Part shown: positions 25,750 to 34,269 of the stretch, one piece after another
How positions within the stretch are numbered: the stretch's first letter is position 1
How the letters are laid out: each line of letters begins with the position of its first letter
Source of the DNA: Roseiarcus sp035606915
GTDB taxonomy: Bacteria > Pseudomonadota > Alphaproteobacteria > Rhizobiales > Beijerinckiaceae
Direction: 5' to 3'
NCBI GenBank assembly: GCA_035606915.1
Contig: DATNDU010000057.1
Location: forward strand, 23,204 to 87,203
Length of the DNA stretch: 64,000 bases
The notes under the pieces: model-generated
The model's input: only the letters and a program-made list of their open reading frames with translations
Told to the model about the DNA's origin: nothing
Databases searched by the model: none
Position numbers and translations under genes: made by a program

Positions 25750-26097
25750 TTAGGAGTCGTCCGCGATCAGCGCGCGCAGCGACTGCGCATCGCGCGACGA
25801 GAATCGCTTCGACCAGACGACGAGGTCGAGCGGCAGCGGCGCGTAGAGATGCGGAAACAACGCGCCGCCGCGCGAGGGCTCCCACTTGAGCGCCTCGCCG
25901 AGCCGCTCGGCGTCGAGCGCCACCAGTACGAGATCGTCGCGATCGGCGAAATAGAGCGACACCGTCTTCTCCGCCTGCTCGCCGCTCGACAGATGAATGT
26001 AGCCGTCGCGATGATCGATCTCGGCGCCGCGGAATATTCCGTCGCGCTCGGCCTCAGACCATTGCGCTTGCGAGACCACCTTGTAGACGAGCCCCAC
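25750..26097 (-). CDS. DUF952 family protein
   Basis: A 115-residue protein with the DUF952 pattern: YKVVSQAQWSEAERDGIFRG, then DGYIHLSSGEQAEKTVSLYF, LVLVALDAERLGEALKWEPS, and FPHLYAPLPLDLVVW. The family has an ADP-ribosyltransferase-like fold by published structure prediction, but no defined role that I know of. It sits between dnaA and pyrD (4 and 3 base gaps) and is surely co-transcribed with them. Confidence 0.85.
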   Translation of the reverse strand: MGLVYKVVSQAQWSEAERDGIFRGAEIDHRDGYIHLSSGEQAEKTVSLYFADRDDLVLVALDAERLGEALKWEPSRGGALFPHLYAPLPLDLVVWSKRFSSRDAQSLRALIADDS

Positions 26098-26101
26098 CGC
26101 C

Positions 26102-27538
26102 TCACTCCTGCAGCAACCGCTTGAGGAGATCGATCTCCTCGCGCAGCGCGGCGTCGTTGTTGCAGAGATTGTCGATCTTGCGCACGGCGTGAAGGACAGT
26201 CGTATGATCGCGGCCGCCGAAGCGGCGTCCGATTTCAGGCAGCGAACGCAAAGTCAGCGATTTGGCGAGATACATGGCGATCTGACGCGGCATCACCACC
26301 GCCGCGGTGCGCCGTGAGGAAAGCAGATCGGCGCGCGAGACGTTGTAATGGGTGGCGACGCGTTTCTGGATGTCTTCGATTTTGACCCGCTTCGGCTCGC
26401 GGGAACGAATCAGATCGCGCACCGCCGCCTCCGCCGCCGCCACCGTCATCGGTTGGCCCGCCAACTGGGCGTGAGCGACCAGCCGGTTGATCGCGCCTTC
26501 GAGATCGCGGCCGTTTGACGCAACGGCGGTGGCGACGAAAAGCAGCACCTCGTGCGGAACTACAAGCGAAGGATGCGCGAGTTTGGCGGCGGCGAGCCGC
26601 GCTTCGAGAATCTTGAGCCGCAGCCCTTCATCAAGCCCCCGCATCTCCACACAAATGCCGCCGGCCAGCCGTGAGCGCACACGCTCGTCGACGGCGTCGA
26701 GTTCGGAGGGCGGACGGTCGGCGGCGATCACCACCTTGCGTCCGGCGTCGATCAGGGCGTTGAGCGCATGGCCGAACTCGTTTTGAATGACGCGGCCTTG
26801 CAGGAACTGAGCGTCGTCGAAAATGAGCAGGTCGATTGAGCGCAGATGCTCCTTGAAGGCGATCGCCGCTTGGCTACGCAGCGCGTTGACGAAGCCGTAC
26901 ATGAAGGTCTCGGCCGTGAGATAGGCGACCGACTGACGGCGCGCGATCCCGGCATGGGCGATCGCCTGCAAGAGGTGGGTCTTGCCGAGGCCGACGGCGG
27001 AGTGAAAGAACAAAGGCGGCGTCGGCGCGCCCGGCTCGTCCGACAATTTGCGCGCCAGCGACAGCGCCAGTTCGTTGGCGCGTCCGGCGATGAAAGTGGC
27101 GAAGGTCAGCCGACGGTCGAGCGGCGAGCCCAGTTGCGCCCTCGCCTCGCCCGCTGACAAGCGCTTGGCGGCAAGTAGCGTCGGCCGCGCGGCGTCGTTG
27201 GGCGCGGCCGTGGATTGCGTGTCGGCGAGGCGGACGGGGCTCGGCTGGTTCGAGCGCACATGAATTTCGACGGCGATGACGCCGTCGAGTTCGGCGGCGA
27301 GCGCGGAAAACAGCTTCTCTTGATAATGCGCTTCGATCCAGCTTTTCAAGAAGCGCGTGGAGACCGAGAATCGCGCCCGCCCGGAGATGAACTCCTCAAG
27401 CCGCAGGCCGCCGAACCAGCTGTTGAAGACATCTTCGCCTAGCCCGACGCGCAGCCGTTCGGCGCCGCGCCGCCACACCTCCTCGACTGAGATCGAGGCT
27501 GTTTTCGGGATGGCGCGCATTGGGCCTTTCGCGCTCAT
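26102..27538 (-). CDS. dnaA: Chromosomal replication initiator protein DnaA
   Basis: A 478-residue DnaA with all four domains. Domain I is at residues 15-85 (VWRRGAERLRVGLGEDVFNSW), followed by a short variable linker to about 135. The AAA+ domain has Walker A at about 181-188 (AVGLGKTHLL) and Walker B LLIFDDAQFLQGR, and ends with the sensor region. Domain IV carries the DNA-binding signature FGGRDHTTVLHAVRKI. It binds DnaA boxes and opens oriC. Walker B has DDAQFL where DDIQFL is usual. rpsT, often upstream of dnaA in Rhizobiales, is absent. A long A+T-rich gap precedes the gene. Confidence 0.95.
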   Translation of the reverse strand: MSAKGPMRAIPKTASISVEEVWRRGAERLRVGLGEDVFNSWFGGLRLEEFISGRARFSVSTRFLKSWIEAHYQEKLFSALAAELDGVIAVEIHVRSNQPSPVRLADTQSTAAPNDAARPTLLAAKRLSAGEARAQLGSPLDRRLTFATFIAGRANELALSLARKLSDEPGAPTPPLFFHSAVGLGKTHLLQAIAHAGIARRQSVAYLTAETFMYGFVNALRSQAAIAFKEHLRSIDLLIFDDAQFLQGRVIQNEFGHALNALIDAGRKVVIAADRPPSELDAVDERVRSRLAGGICVEMRGLDEGLRLKILEARLAAAKLAHPSLVVPHEVLLFVATAVASNGRDLEGAINRLVAHAQLAGQPMTVAAAEAAVRDLIRSREPKRVKIEDIQKRVATHYNVSRADLLSSRRTAAVVMPRQIAMYLAKSLTLRSLPEIGRRFGGRDHTTVLHAVRKIDNLCNNDAALREEIDLLKRLLQE

Positions 27539-28497
27539 GAGCCTGTGCCTTCGAGCGTGAGGGGGATAATAGGGGTCATGGAGAAATCTCGGCGAATTTC
27601 GCGGACGGACGGAAGGTCGCGACGCGGTTTGCTCCGCGCTCGGGACGGCTCAAAAGCTACAAGCGCCGGCTTGCTTCACCGCATGGCTTCACACGAACGG
27701 CCTCTCCAGCGTCTCGCTTCCGATCAGAATACGGCGCGGAAGAAATATTGACGCAGTATTTCCCGAGTTGTCGCATCATATGTCCATGACCATCCGTGCC
27801 GGAGGCAATTCCGGGTTCATCGTTGAGAAGAATTTACTGACTATACTTACGACCGGCGAATTAAAACGACTTAGGCTTCCATTTTAGCCGCGTCGCATCT
27901 TGATGAGGCCGGATCAGAAAGACATATCCTACCCAATAGGGTATGCGCCATATACGCAATCTGTTAGGGTAACATTAATGCCGACAATGTCTCGCGGAGT
28001 TGCGTTACTCATATCATCATGAGAATACTTGATTTCCGCTATCATGATCGGCCCCGCCTGCCGAGTTTCCCTGGCCTCTATATGGCACGCACGAAGCGGG
28101 GCGGCAATCGAAATGCCTGCTTGACAGAAGCCGCCGAGTGCGTCCGCGGCGCGCTTGTTTGCCGCTTTTGCCGAGGGGTTCCGCCAAGGCTTTGAAAACG
28201 AGATAAGCTCCGTCGCGCCTCGCCGCGCGCGGCGGCGAAAACTTTCTCGCCGCTACGTGGCAGAATCGACCCATCGGAGCCACAATTAACCCCTCTTTGC
28301 CGCAGCGTCGGGCCGCTTTGACTCTAAATAGTTGACACAGTTAAATCTTTATTGAGCCCCCGCTGTCTCGTCATCGGCGCCAAAGTGTCGCCGCCATGTC
28401 ACACTCCCGTTCCGTCGGTTGCCGCACGCCGCCCTTTGCCTGCCGCGGCTCCGGCGGCTATGAGAGATTTGCAAATTTATCTCCCGCCGGACCCATC
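27539..28497. other. Largest gene-free, A+T-rich region, upstream of dnaA
   Basis: No convincing gene is present. A hand count over 27721-28020 gives about 47% G+C (140 of 300), against clearly higher values in neighbouring genes. It contains a short inverted repeat TACCC-AATA-GGGTA (27930-27943) and several A+T-rich patches (27740-28030, 28320-28360). No perfect DnaA box (TTATCCACA) was seen on either strand; the nearest is GGGGGATAA at about 27571, two mismatches from the reverse complement. It must hold the dnaA promoter. An origin, a small RNA or a decayed insertion are all possible. Confidence 0.6.
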
Positions 28498-29625
28498 GTG
28501 ATCTCGGACAAGCTCGCCGAACCTCCCCCCGCCGGCGTCGCCGTGACGATGCGGCGGCGCGTGTTCTTCATCGCCGGCTTCGATCCGCGCGGCGTCGGGG
28601 GTTACTATCAAAGGCTGAGCGAGGCTGTGGCGCCGGTGGCCAGCGTCGGTCCGCTGGAGCGGCAGGGCGACAACGGCGCGCTCTGGCGCTGGCGTTCGAT
28701 GTCGGCGGAGACGACATTCGAATTTCTGCAATGGGACGACATCGTTGATCGGCATTGGCGCGCCAAGGGGCGGCTTGGCGCGCAGGTCGCGGCGGCGCGC
28801 GCGCTGTTGGTCTACCATCGCTGCGGATTGCTGGCGCGCGCCGCCGACGGCGCGCGGGCGGTGCGTTGGGCGCTGCTGGCGATGGGGCTCGGCCCGCTCG
28901 TCATGGCGGTCGCGGCGCTCGTCTTCACGCTCGCCGTCGGCGGCCTCGGCGCTTGGGCGCTGCCTTACGGCGGCTGGTTGGCGGCGCCGGCATTGATTGG
29001 CGCGCTCGTCGTCGGCGACCGCGCCTGGCGCAAACTTAATCTGGAATGGCTGGCCAAGGGCTTCGCCTGCATCGTCGAGACCGCCAAGGGCGAAGCGCCC
29101 TCTTGGGAGGCGCGCTGCGCCGCCTTCGCCGCCCGCATCGCCGAAGTCGAACGCGAGGCCGGGACGGACGAAATCGTCGTCGTCGGGCACAGCCTCGGCG
29201 CGATTCTGGCGATGATGACGCTCGCCCGTTACCTGGCGCTCGGCGAGCGACCGCGACGGCGCATCGTCTTCGCGACGCTTGGCAACATCATTCCTTTCTA
29301 TACGTGGATCGAGCCCGGACGGCGCGCCATGCGCGAAGGCGAAGCGGTCGCCCGCTCGCCCTTCGTCGAATGGATCGACGTGACCTCGGGCTCCGACCCG
29401 GCCTCGGCCTGCCGCATGGGCCCACTCGTCGGCGCCGATGTGCAAGTGACGCGCTGGGACCCGGAGTTTCATCGCATTCTGACGCCCGAGCGCTTCCGCC
29501 ACATCCGCCGCCGCCCGCTCGACTTTCACTTTCAATATTTGAAGCCCGCCGACCGCGACGACGGCTTCGATCTCGTGCGCATGCTGGGCTCGGCGCGGCC
29601 GTTCTTTGCTGAGGCGCCGCGATGA
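28498..29625 (+). CDS. Alpha/beta-hydrolase-like membrane protein
   Basis: A protein of about 375 residues with a conserved-looking start region (RRRVFFIAGFDPRGVGGYYQRL), two adjacent membrane helices in the middle (LLAMGLGPLVMAVAALVFTL and GGWLAAPALIGALVVG), and a nucleophile elbow EIVVVGHSLGAILAMMTLA. A likely catalytic acid/His pair lies in the C-terminal part (DVTSGSDPASACRMGP; DFHFQYLK). A lipase or esterase activity is inferred from the fold. The start is uncertain: GTG 28498, GTG 28543 or ATG 28549 are all possible and the frame is open to 28396, but codon usage upstream of 28498 is atypical. It overlaps the P450 gene by 4 bases. Confidence 0.65.
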   Translation: MISDKLAEPPPAGVAVTMRRRVFFIAGFDPRGVGGYYQRLSEAVAPVASVGPLERQGDNGALWRWRSMSAETTFEFLQWDDIVDRHWRAKGRLGAQVAAARALLVYHRCGLLARAADGARAVRWALLAMGLGPLVMAVAALVFTLAVGGLGAWALPYGGWLAAPALIGALVVGDRAWRKLNLEWLAKGFACIVETAKGEAPSWEARCAAFAARIAEVEREAGTDEIVVVGHSLGAILAMMTLARYLALGERPRRRIVFATLGNIIPFYTWIEPGRRAMREGEAVARSPFVEWIDVTSGSDPASACRMGPLVGADVQVTRWDPEFHRILTPERFRHIRRRPLDFHFQYLKPADRDDGFDLVRMLGSARPFFAEAPR

Positions 29626-31040
29626 GCGCGTTCGTCCCCCCGCGCCCGGTCGCGCCGGAGCAGAGGGCTTCGGCGCTGGCGCGGGCGCGCCAGTTTCTCA
29701 ATTCCGGGCTTTCGGTGTTCCTGCGCGGCTCCTACAATTTCATTGGCGTCAGCCGCCATCCGCTGCCGCGCATTCCGTTTCGGCCGCAGCGCATCATCTA
29801 TCTCGCGCGCGAGCCCCAGGCGATCCGTCAGGTGCTGGTGAGCGACGCGGCGCGCTATCCCAAGTCGCATCTGATGGATTCGATGCTGCGCGCCCTGACC
29901 GGCTACAGCATCTTCGTCTCGAACGGCGAGGCGTGGCGGCGACAGCGCGCGATCATCGACCAGGCGTTCGCGAATGCGCGCGTGCGCGAAGTGTTCGGGT
30001 TGATGCGCGACGCTTGTGACGCGATGGGGGCGCGGCTTGCGGAACGCGCGGCCGAGAACGGCGGCTCCGTCATCGACGTCGATGTCGAAACCATGCATTT
30101 CGCCGGCGACGTAATTTTCCGCACGCTCTATTCCGAGCCGATGAACGAGCGCGACGCGCACGAAATCTTCACGTCCTTCGAACGGTTCCAGCGCATCGCC
30201 TATGCGCACGGGTTCCTCGCGCTGCTCGGCGCGCCGACCTATTTTCTGCCTTCGCATTGGCGAGGATGGCGCGCCGCGGCGATCATCAGGCGCGCGCTGC
30301 AGCGTCCGATCGCGCGCCGGCTCGGCCGGATCGCGCGCGGCGAGCCGACGCCGGACAACGATATTCTCGCGACCCTGATCTCGGCCCCCGATCCCGTCAC
30401 CGGGACCCGCTTCGACGAGAAAGAGTTGCTCGATGAGGTCGCCATGCTGTTTCTGGCGGGACACGAGACCTCGGCCGCCGCGCTCGGCTGGGCGCTCTAT
30501 TTGATCGCCAATCGCCCGGACGTGCAGGCGCGCATGCGCGCTGAAATCGATGCTGCGCTCGACGACCGGGCGCCGGAATTCTCGGACATGCGCCGCATGC
30601 CGTTCGTGCGCGACGTATTCCAGGAGACGCTGCGGCTCTATCCTCCGGTCGCGTTCCTGGCGCGCGACGCGGCGACGCCGACGCAACTCTGCGAGCAGGC
30701 GATCGAGGCGCACGCCCAGACCATCGTGCCGACTTGGCTCATGCATCGTCACGGCGTCTATTGGAGCGACGCCAATCAGTTCGATCCCGACCGGTTCGCC
30801 GACCCGGCAACGAAATCGGCGCGCGCCTGCGCCTTCCTGCCGTTCAGCATGGGGCCGCGCGTCTGCTCGGGAACCGCGTTTGCGATGCAGGAAGCGACGC
30901 TGGCGTTGGCGGAGCTGCTGCGCCGCTTCGAATTCTCGCCCGTGCCCGGCCACACGCCGGAGCCGGTGTCGCGGCTGACCTTGCGCTCGGCCAACGGTCT
31001 GCCGCTGAGGATCCAACGGCGCAAGGACCGACGCGGCTAG
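29622..31040 (+). CDS. Cytochrome P450
   Basis: A 472-residue heme monooxygenase. The heme-thiolate loop is FSMGPRVCSGTAFAMQE (FxxGxRxCxG), the oxygen-activating I-helix has FLAGHETSAAALGW, and the K-helix ExxR is in QETLRLYPP. No membrane anchor is evident at the N-terminus. It resembles the CYP families acting on fatty acids, terpenes or alkanes, but substrate cannot be read from sequence. No ferredoxin or reductase gene is nearby. The ATG overlaps the hydrolase stop, so the two are coupled and may act on the same lipid-like substrate (inference). Confidence 0.93.
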   Translation: MSAFVPPRPVAPEQRASALARARQFLNSGLSVFLRGSYNFIGVSRHPLPRIPFRPQRIIYLAREPQAIRQVLVSDAARYPKSHLMDSMLRALTGYSIFVSNGEAWRRQRAIIDQAFANARVREVFGLMRDACDAMGARLAERAAENGGSVIDVDVETMHFAGDVIFRTLYSEPMNERDAHEIFTSFERFQRIAYAHGFLALLGAPTYFLPSHWRGWRAAAIIRRALQRPIARRLGRIARGEPTPDNDILATLISAPDPVTGTRFDEKELLDEVAMLFLAGHETSAAALGWALYLIANRPDVQARMRAEIDAALDDRAPEFSDMRRMPFVRDVFQETLRLYPPVAFLARDAATPTQLCEQAIEAHAQTIVPTWLMHRHGVYWSDANQFDPDRFADPATKSARACAFLPFSMGPRVCSGTAFAMQEATLALAELLRRFEFSPVPGHTPEPVSRLTLRSANGLPLRIQRRKDRRG

Positions 31041-31066
31041 CGCAGTCGCCGATCGAGTTGAACCGC

Positions 31067-31095
31067 CGTCTTTGCAAGCGAAGCGAAGCCATCCA
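31067..31095. repeat. REP-like element after P450 gene
   Basis: The stretch CGTCTTTGCAAGCGAAGCG followed by AAGCCATCCA closely resembles the dispersed intergenic repeat of general form CGTCATTGCGAGCGAAGCGAAGCAATCC known from many bacterial genomes. It lies in the intergenic space 27 bases after the P450 stop. I found only one copy in this window, so the assignment rests on resemblance. Confidence 0.35.
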
Positions 31096-31185
31096 TTCGG
31101 CGCTTACATGCGCCCCAGTTTGCATTCCTGTTCCAGAGTTCGCATAACGACAGGCAATGGCAGCGCCTTCAGGGTATAGATTGCT

Positions 31186-31701
31186 TTGACGAAGCCGGAC
31201 TTGCGGTCGCTTTGCATAAGCGCGATGGTTTCTTTGCTCGCCTGCGGCTCGGTTTTCGCAGGCACGGCCGAGCGCGATCAGGGTTGGGACAAGCTGATCG
31301 CGCAGGCGCAGGCGCATGGCGGCGTCGAAACCAAATTGGACAAGAGCGCCTCATACATTTTCCAGCGGCCCGATGGCTCCTATGTCAGTTTTACGCGGCT
31401 GCTCGCGACCGACAAGGGTCGCTCGGTCTGTCTCATCGCCAAAGATCAGAACGCCACCGCCTGCGTCGATTGGGCCACTGGCAAGTTGACGCTCGGCAAT
31501 CGCGCCGATCCGGCGACGCCGTGGAAATTCCGCTCGATCGCATCGCTTGACGCCTTCGAGGCCGAGCAGCCGGGCTTTTTCGAGAAATTGCTGTCGACCA
31601 TCAAGGGTCTCGCTTTGTCCGCCCGGCGTTCGCGCCGAACCGGCGCCGGCGGCTATTGGCGATACCGGAACGGCAACATGAATTGGGCCAACGCCTATTA
31701 G
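31186..31701 (+). CDS. Small exported protein of unknown function
   Basis: A 171-residue protein with a signal peptide (LRSLCISAMVSLLACGSVFA, then GTAERDQ) from a TTG start at 31186; ATG 31225 is an alternative but shortens the signal. The mature part carries IFQRPDGSYVSFTRLL and VCLIAKDQNATACVDWATGKL, with two cysteines that could form a disulfide, and a basic tail rich in Arg, Gly and Tyr (RRSRRTGAGGYWRYRNGN). I recognise no family. It lies 46 bases upstream of the cofactor island and on the same strand, so co-expression is possible. Confidence 0.5.
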   Translation: MTKPDLRSLCISAMVSLLACGSVFAGTAERDQGWDKLIAQAQAHGGVETKLDKSASYIFQRPDGSYVSFTRLLATDKGRSVCLIAKDQNATACVDWATGKLTLGNRADPATPWKFRSIASLDAFEAEQPGFFEKLLSTIKGLALSARRSRRTGAGGYWRYRNGNMNWANAY

Positions 31702-31747
31702 CCGGGGCTTGCCGTCGCTCGCGCCCAACTCTACCTGCGGGCGCAGT

Positions 31748-32350
31748 ATGAAACCCCTGATTGTCCTCAAACTCGGCGGCGCACAGGCGCGCGGCGGCCG
31801 CCTCGGCGAATGGCTTGACGCGATCTCCGCCCACGCCGGGCGCCTGGTTGTCGTTCCTGGCGGCGGTCCGTTCGCCGACGCCGTGCGCGCCACACAAAAT
31901 GAGATCGGCTTTGATGATATCGCCGCGCATGAGATGGCGATGATGGCGATGAGCCAGTTCGGCCGCGCGCTGGCGAGTCTGAGGCCTGGATTTGAGCTTG
32001 CCGGCTCGCAGACGGCGTTGCGTGACGCGCTGCGGCGCGGCAGGACGCCGATCTGGTCGCCAGAACGCATGGCGCTGGCGGCGGGGCTGCGGGCGAGTTG
32101 GGATTTGACTTCCGACAGCCTCGCCGTCTGGCTCGCGGGTCAACTCGGCGCCGAGCGGCTGATCCTGGTCAAGCATGGGCTGCCGGGCTCGGCCGCCGAG
32201 CTTGTTCGTGGCGGCGTCGTCGATCCCTTGTTTCCGGTCTATCTCGCCAAGACGGGGGTTCGCGCCTTTCTCGCCGCGCCGGATTCCGCCGCTCAGCTTG
32301 CGGAAGGGCTCGACGGCGCGGCCTTCGCCGAGATACGGCTTGACGCATGA
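31748..32350 (+). CDS. Amino-acid-kinase-family protein (MfnE-like), cofactor island
   Basis: A 200-residue protein of the aspartokinase/uridylate kinase fold: LIVLKLGGAQARGGRLGEWL at the start, the Gly-rich loop VVVPGGGPFADAVRATQ, and SDSLAVWLAGQLGAERLILVKHG near residue 120-140. Archaeal homologues (MfnE, COG2054) phosphorylate the aminomethyl-furan precursor of methanofuran, and methylotroph islands carry an equivalent often called orf19. Role in methylofuran synthesis is therefore likely. ATG 31748 is chosen over an upstream in-frame start at 31709, because the conserved fold starts here. It overlaps the next gene by 4 bases. Confidence 0.8.
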   Translation: MKPLIVLKLGGAQARGGRLGEWLDAISAHAGRLVVVPGGGPFADAVRATQNEIGFDDIAAHEMAMMAMSQFGRALASLRPGFELAGSQTALRDALRRGRTPIWSPERMALAAGLRASWDLTSDSLAVWLAGQLGAERLILVKHGLPGSAAELVRGGVVDPLFPVYLAKTGVRAFLAAPDSAAQLAEGLDGAAFAEIRLDA

Positions 32351-32892
32351 GCAAACCCAAGACGCCACGCTGGGCGTGGGCGATCACCGGCTCCGGCCAC
32401 TACATACGAGAGACCTTCGCGCTGGTGCGCGATCTGCCCGACCTCGACCTCTTCCTCAGCAAGGCGGCGGCGGAAGTGCTGCGCATGTACAAGCAGGAGT
32501 TGAACCTGCCCAAGACCTGCCGCGTGTTCCAGGACAGGACGGCGAGCGCCGCGCCGATTGGCCAGTTCTATTACGGCGTCTATCACAGCGTCGTCGTTGC
32601 GCCCGCGACCTCCAACGCGGTGGCGAAGTTTGTTTATGGCGTCTCCGACGATCTGGTCTCCAATGTGTTCGCTCACGCTGGCAAGACGCGCGTGCCGATC
32701 ATCGTCTTTGCCTGCGACACCGCGCCGGAATTGCTGACCGAAGCGCCGAAGGGCATGGTGAAGGTCTACCCACGCCCCATCGACCTCGAAAACCGCGAAA
32801 AGCTCGGCCGTTTCGCCGGTGTGACCGCGGTCGATTCTCCGAGCGAGCTCGCCGAAGCGATTGCGCGTCGGCGCGCCGACCTCGCCTTATGA
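32347..32892 (+). CDS. Flavoprotein, DmrB/archaeoflavoprotein-like
   Basis: A 181-residue member of the flavoprotein family that includes archaeal dihydromethanopterin reductase DmrB and AfpA. It begins RWAWAITGSGHYIRETFAL, followed by the FMN-contact region (DLFLSKAAAEVLRMYKQ), the conserved VVVAPATSNAVAKFVYGVSD and VPIIVFACDTAPE. By family it would bind FMN and reduce dihydromethanopterin to H4MPT or supply electrons for that. Coupled by a 4-base overlap on both sides. Confidence 0.8.
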   Translation: MSKPKTPRWAWAITGSGHYIRETFALVRDLPDLDLFLSKAAAEVLRMYKQELNLPKTCRVFQDRTASAAPIGQFYYGVYHSVVVAPATSNAVAKFVYGVSDDLVSNVFAHAGKTRVPIIVFACDTAPELLTEAPKGMVKVYPRPIDLENREKLGRFAGVTAVDSPSELAEAIARRRADLAL

Positions 32893-34268
32893 GCGAGCGT
32901 CTGCTGTTCGTCACGGGGCGGCTGGCGAGGCCTCGGCTCGAAGCCGTGCTCGCCGCGATGGCGCCGCCGTTCGCCTATGAAATCCTCGACATTGGCGTGA
33001 AGGTCGCGGCGCTGATGACCGAGCCGATCCTGATGAATCGGCTGCCGCGCCCGCTGCCGGCGAGTCGCGTGGTGCTGCCCGGCCGTTGCCGGGCCGATCT
33101 TGACCGTCTCGCGCAGGCCTTTGGCGCCAGCTTCGAGCGTGGGCCCGATGAGGTGAAGGATCTTCCGGTCTATTTCGGCAAAGGCGGCGGGCCGCCCGAT
33201 CTCTCGCGACACGATCTGCGCATCTTCGCCGAAATCGTCGACGCCTCGGCGCTGTCGCTCGACGCGCTGAGCGCGCGCGCGGGCATTCTGCGCCAGGCTG
33301 GGGCCGACGTGATTGATCTCGGCTGCCTGCCCGACACTCCGTTCCCGCATCTCGAAGAGGCGGTGCGGCGGCTTAAGACGCTGGGCTATGCCGTTAGCGT
33401 CGATTCCGCCAATCCGGAAGAGCTCCGGCGTGGCGCAGCGGCGGGGGCGGACTATTTGCTAAGCCTGACCGAACATACGCTCGACCTCGCCGGCGCCTCG
33501 CGCCCGGTGTTGATCCCGGCCAGCCACGGCGATCTCGACTCGCTCGTGCGCGCCTACGAGCAGGCGCAGCCGTTGCGGCCGATCCTCGATCCGATCCTCG
33601 ACCCCATCCATTTCGGCTTTTCCGACTCGCTTTCCCGCTACCGCGAGTTGCGCAAGCGCTTGCCGGAAGCCGAGATGATGATGGGGACCGGGAATCTGAC
33701 CGAACTGACCGAGGCCGACAGCGCCGGCGTCACCGCCATGCTGCTCGGGGTCTGCTCGGAGTTGCACATCGCCAATGCGCTGACCGTGCAGGTGAGCCCG
33801 CATACGCGCCGCACGGTCGAGGAGCATGACGCGGCGCGGCGCCTGCTGTTCGCCGCGCGGCGTGACCACAGCCTGCCCAAGGGCTACGGCGGCGCGCTGT
33901 TGCAGATTCACGACCGCTCGCCGTTTCCCAATACGCCGGCCGAGATCGAGGCCGCCGCGGCGCAGGTGAAGGACGACAATTTTCGCATCGAGGTCGCCGT
34001 CGACGGCATCCATGTCTTCAATAGGCAAGGCCATTGGATCGCGACCGACGCCCTGGCGCTGTTCGACAAGCTTGGCGTCGAGAAGGATGGCGCGCACGCC
34101 TTCTATCTCGGCGCCGAATTGCAGAAGGCGGAGATCGCCTTTCGCCTCGGCAAGCGTTACGTGCAGGACCAACCGCTCCGTTGGGGCGTCGCCGCCGACC
34201 GCCCGTCCGAGGACCGCACGCGCCTCGCCTCGGCCGGCCACACTCTGCGCGCCAAGGCGGGAAGCTGA
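32889..34268 (+). CDS. DUF6513 / dihydropteroate-synthase-like protein
   Basis: A 459-residue protein. The first 150 residues form a domain typical of DUF6513 (RLLFVTGRLARPRLEAVLAA). A TIM-barrel part resembling dihydropteroate synthase follows (AGADVIDLGCLPDTPFPHLE; GTGNLTELTEADSAGVTAML), then a C-terminal domain rich in Ala and His. This is the gene often called orf20 in methylotroph islands. A step in pterin or furan cofactor synthesis is inferred from context. ATG 32889 overlaps the flavoprotein stop; a longer upstream frame is antisense to good coding and was dropped. Confidence 0.8.
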   Translation: MSERLLFVTGRLARPRLEAVLAAMAPPFAYEILDIGVKVAALMTEPILMNRLPRPLPASRVVLPGRCRADLDRLAQAFGASFERGPDEVKDLPVYFGKGGGPPDLSRHDLRIFAEIVDASALSLDALSARAGILRQAGADVIDLGCLPDTPFPHLEEAVRRLKTLGYAVSVDSANPEELRRGAAAGADYLLSLTEHTLDLAGASRPVLIPASHGDLDSLVRAYEQAQPLRPILDPILDPIHFGFSDSLSRYRELRKRLPEAEMMMGTGNLTELTEADSAGVTAMLLGVCSELHIANALTVQVSPHTRRTVEEHDAARRLLFAARRDHSLPKGYGGALLQIHDRSPFPNTPAEIEAAAAQVKDDNFRIEVAVDGIHVFNRQGHWIATDALALFDKLGVEKDGAHAFYLGAELQKAEIAFRLGKRYVQDQPLRWGVAADRPSEDRTRLASAGHTLRAKAGS

Positions 34269-34269
34269 C

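Noticed and set aside
28017..28283. An 88-codon minus-strand frame in the gap upstream of dnaA
   Set aside because: No ribosome site, no recognisable motif and atypical codon use.
27539..28497. Chromosome partition (parS) sites or perfect DnaA boxes
   Set aside because: No TGTTTCACGTGAAACA-like site and no TTATCCACA on either strand by eye, so an origin call was not made.
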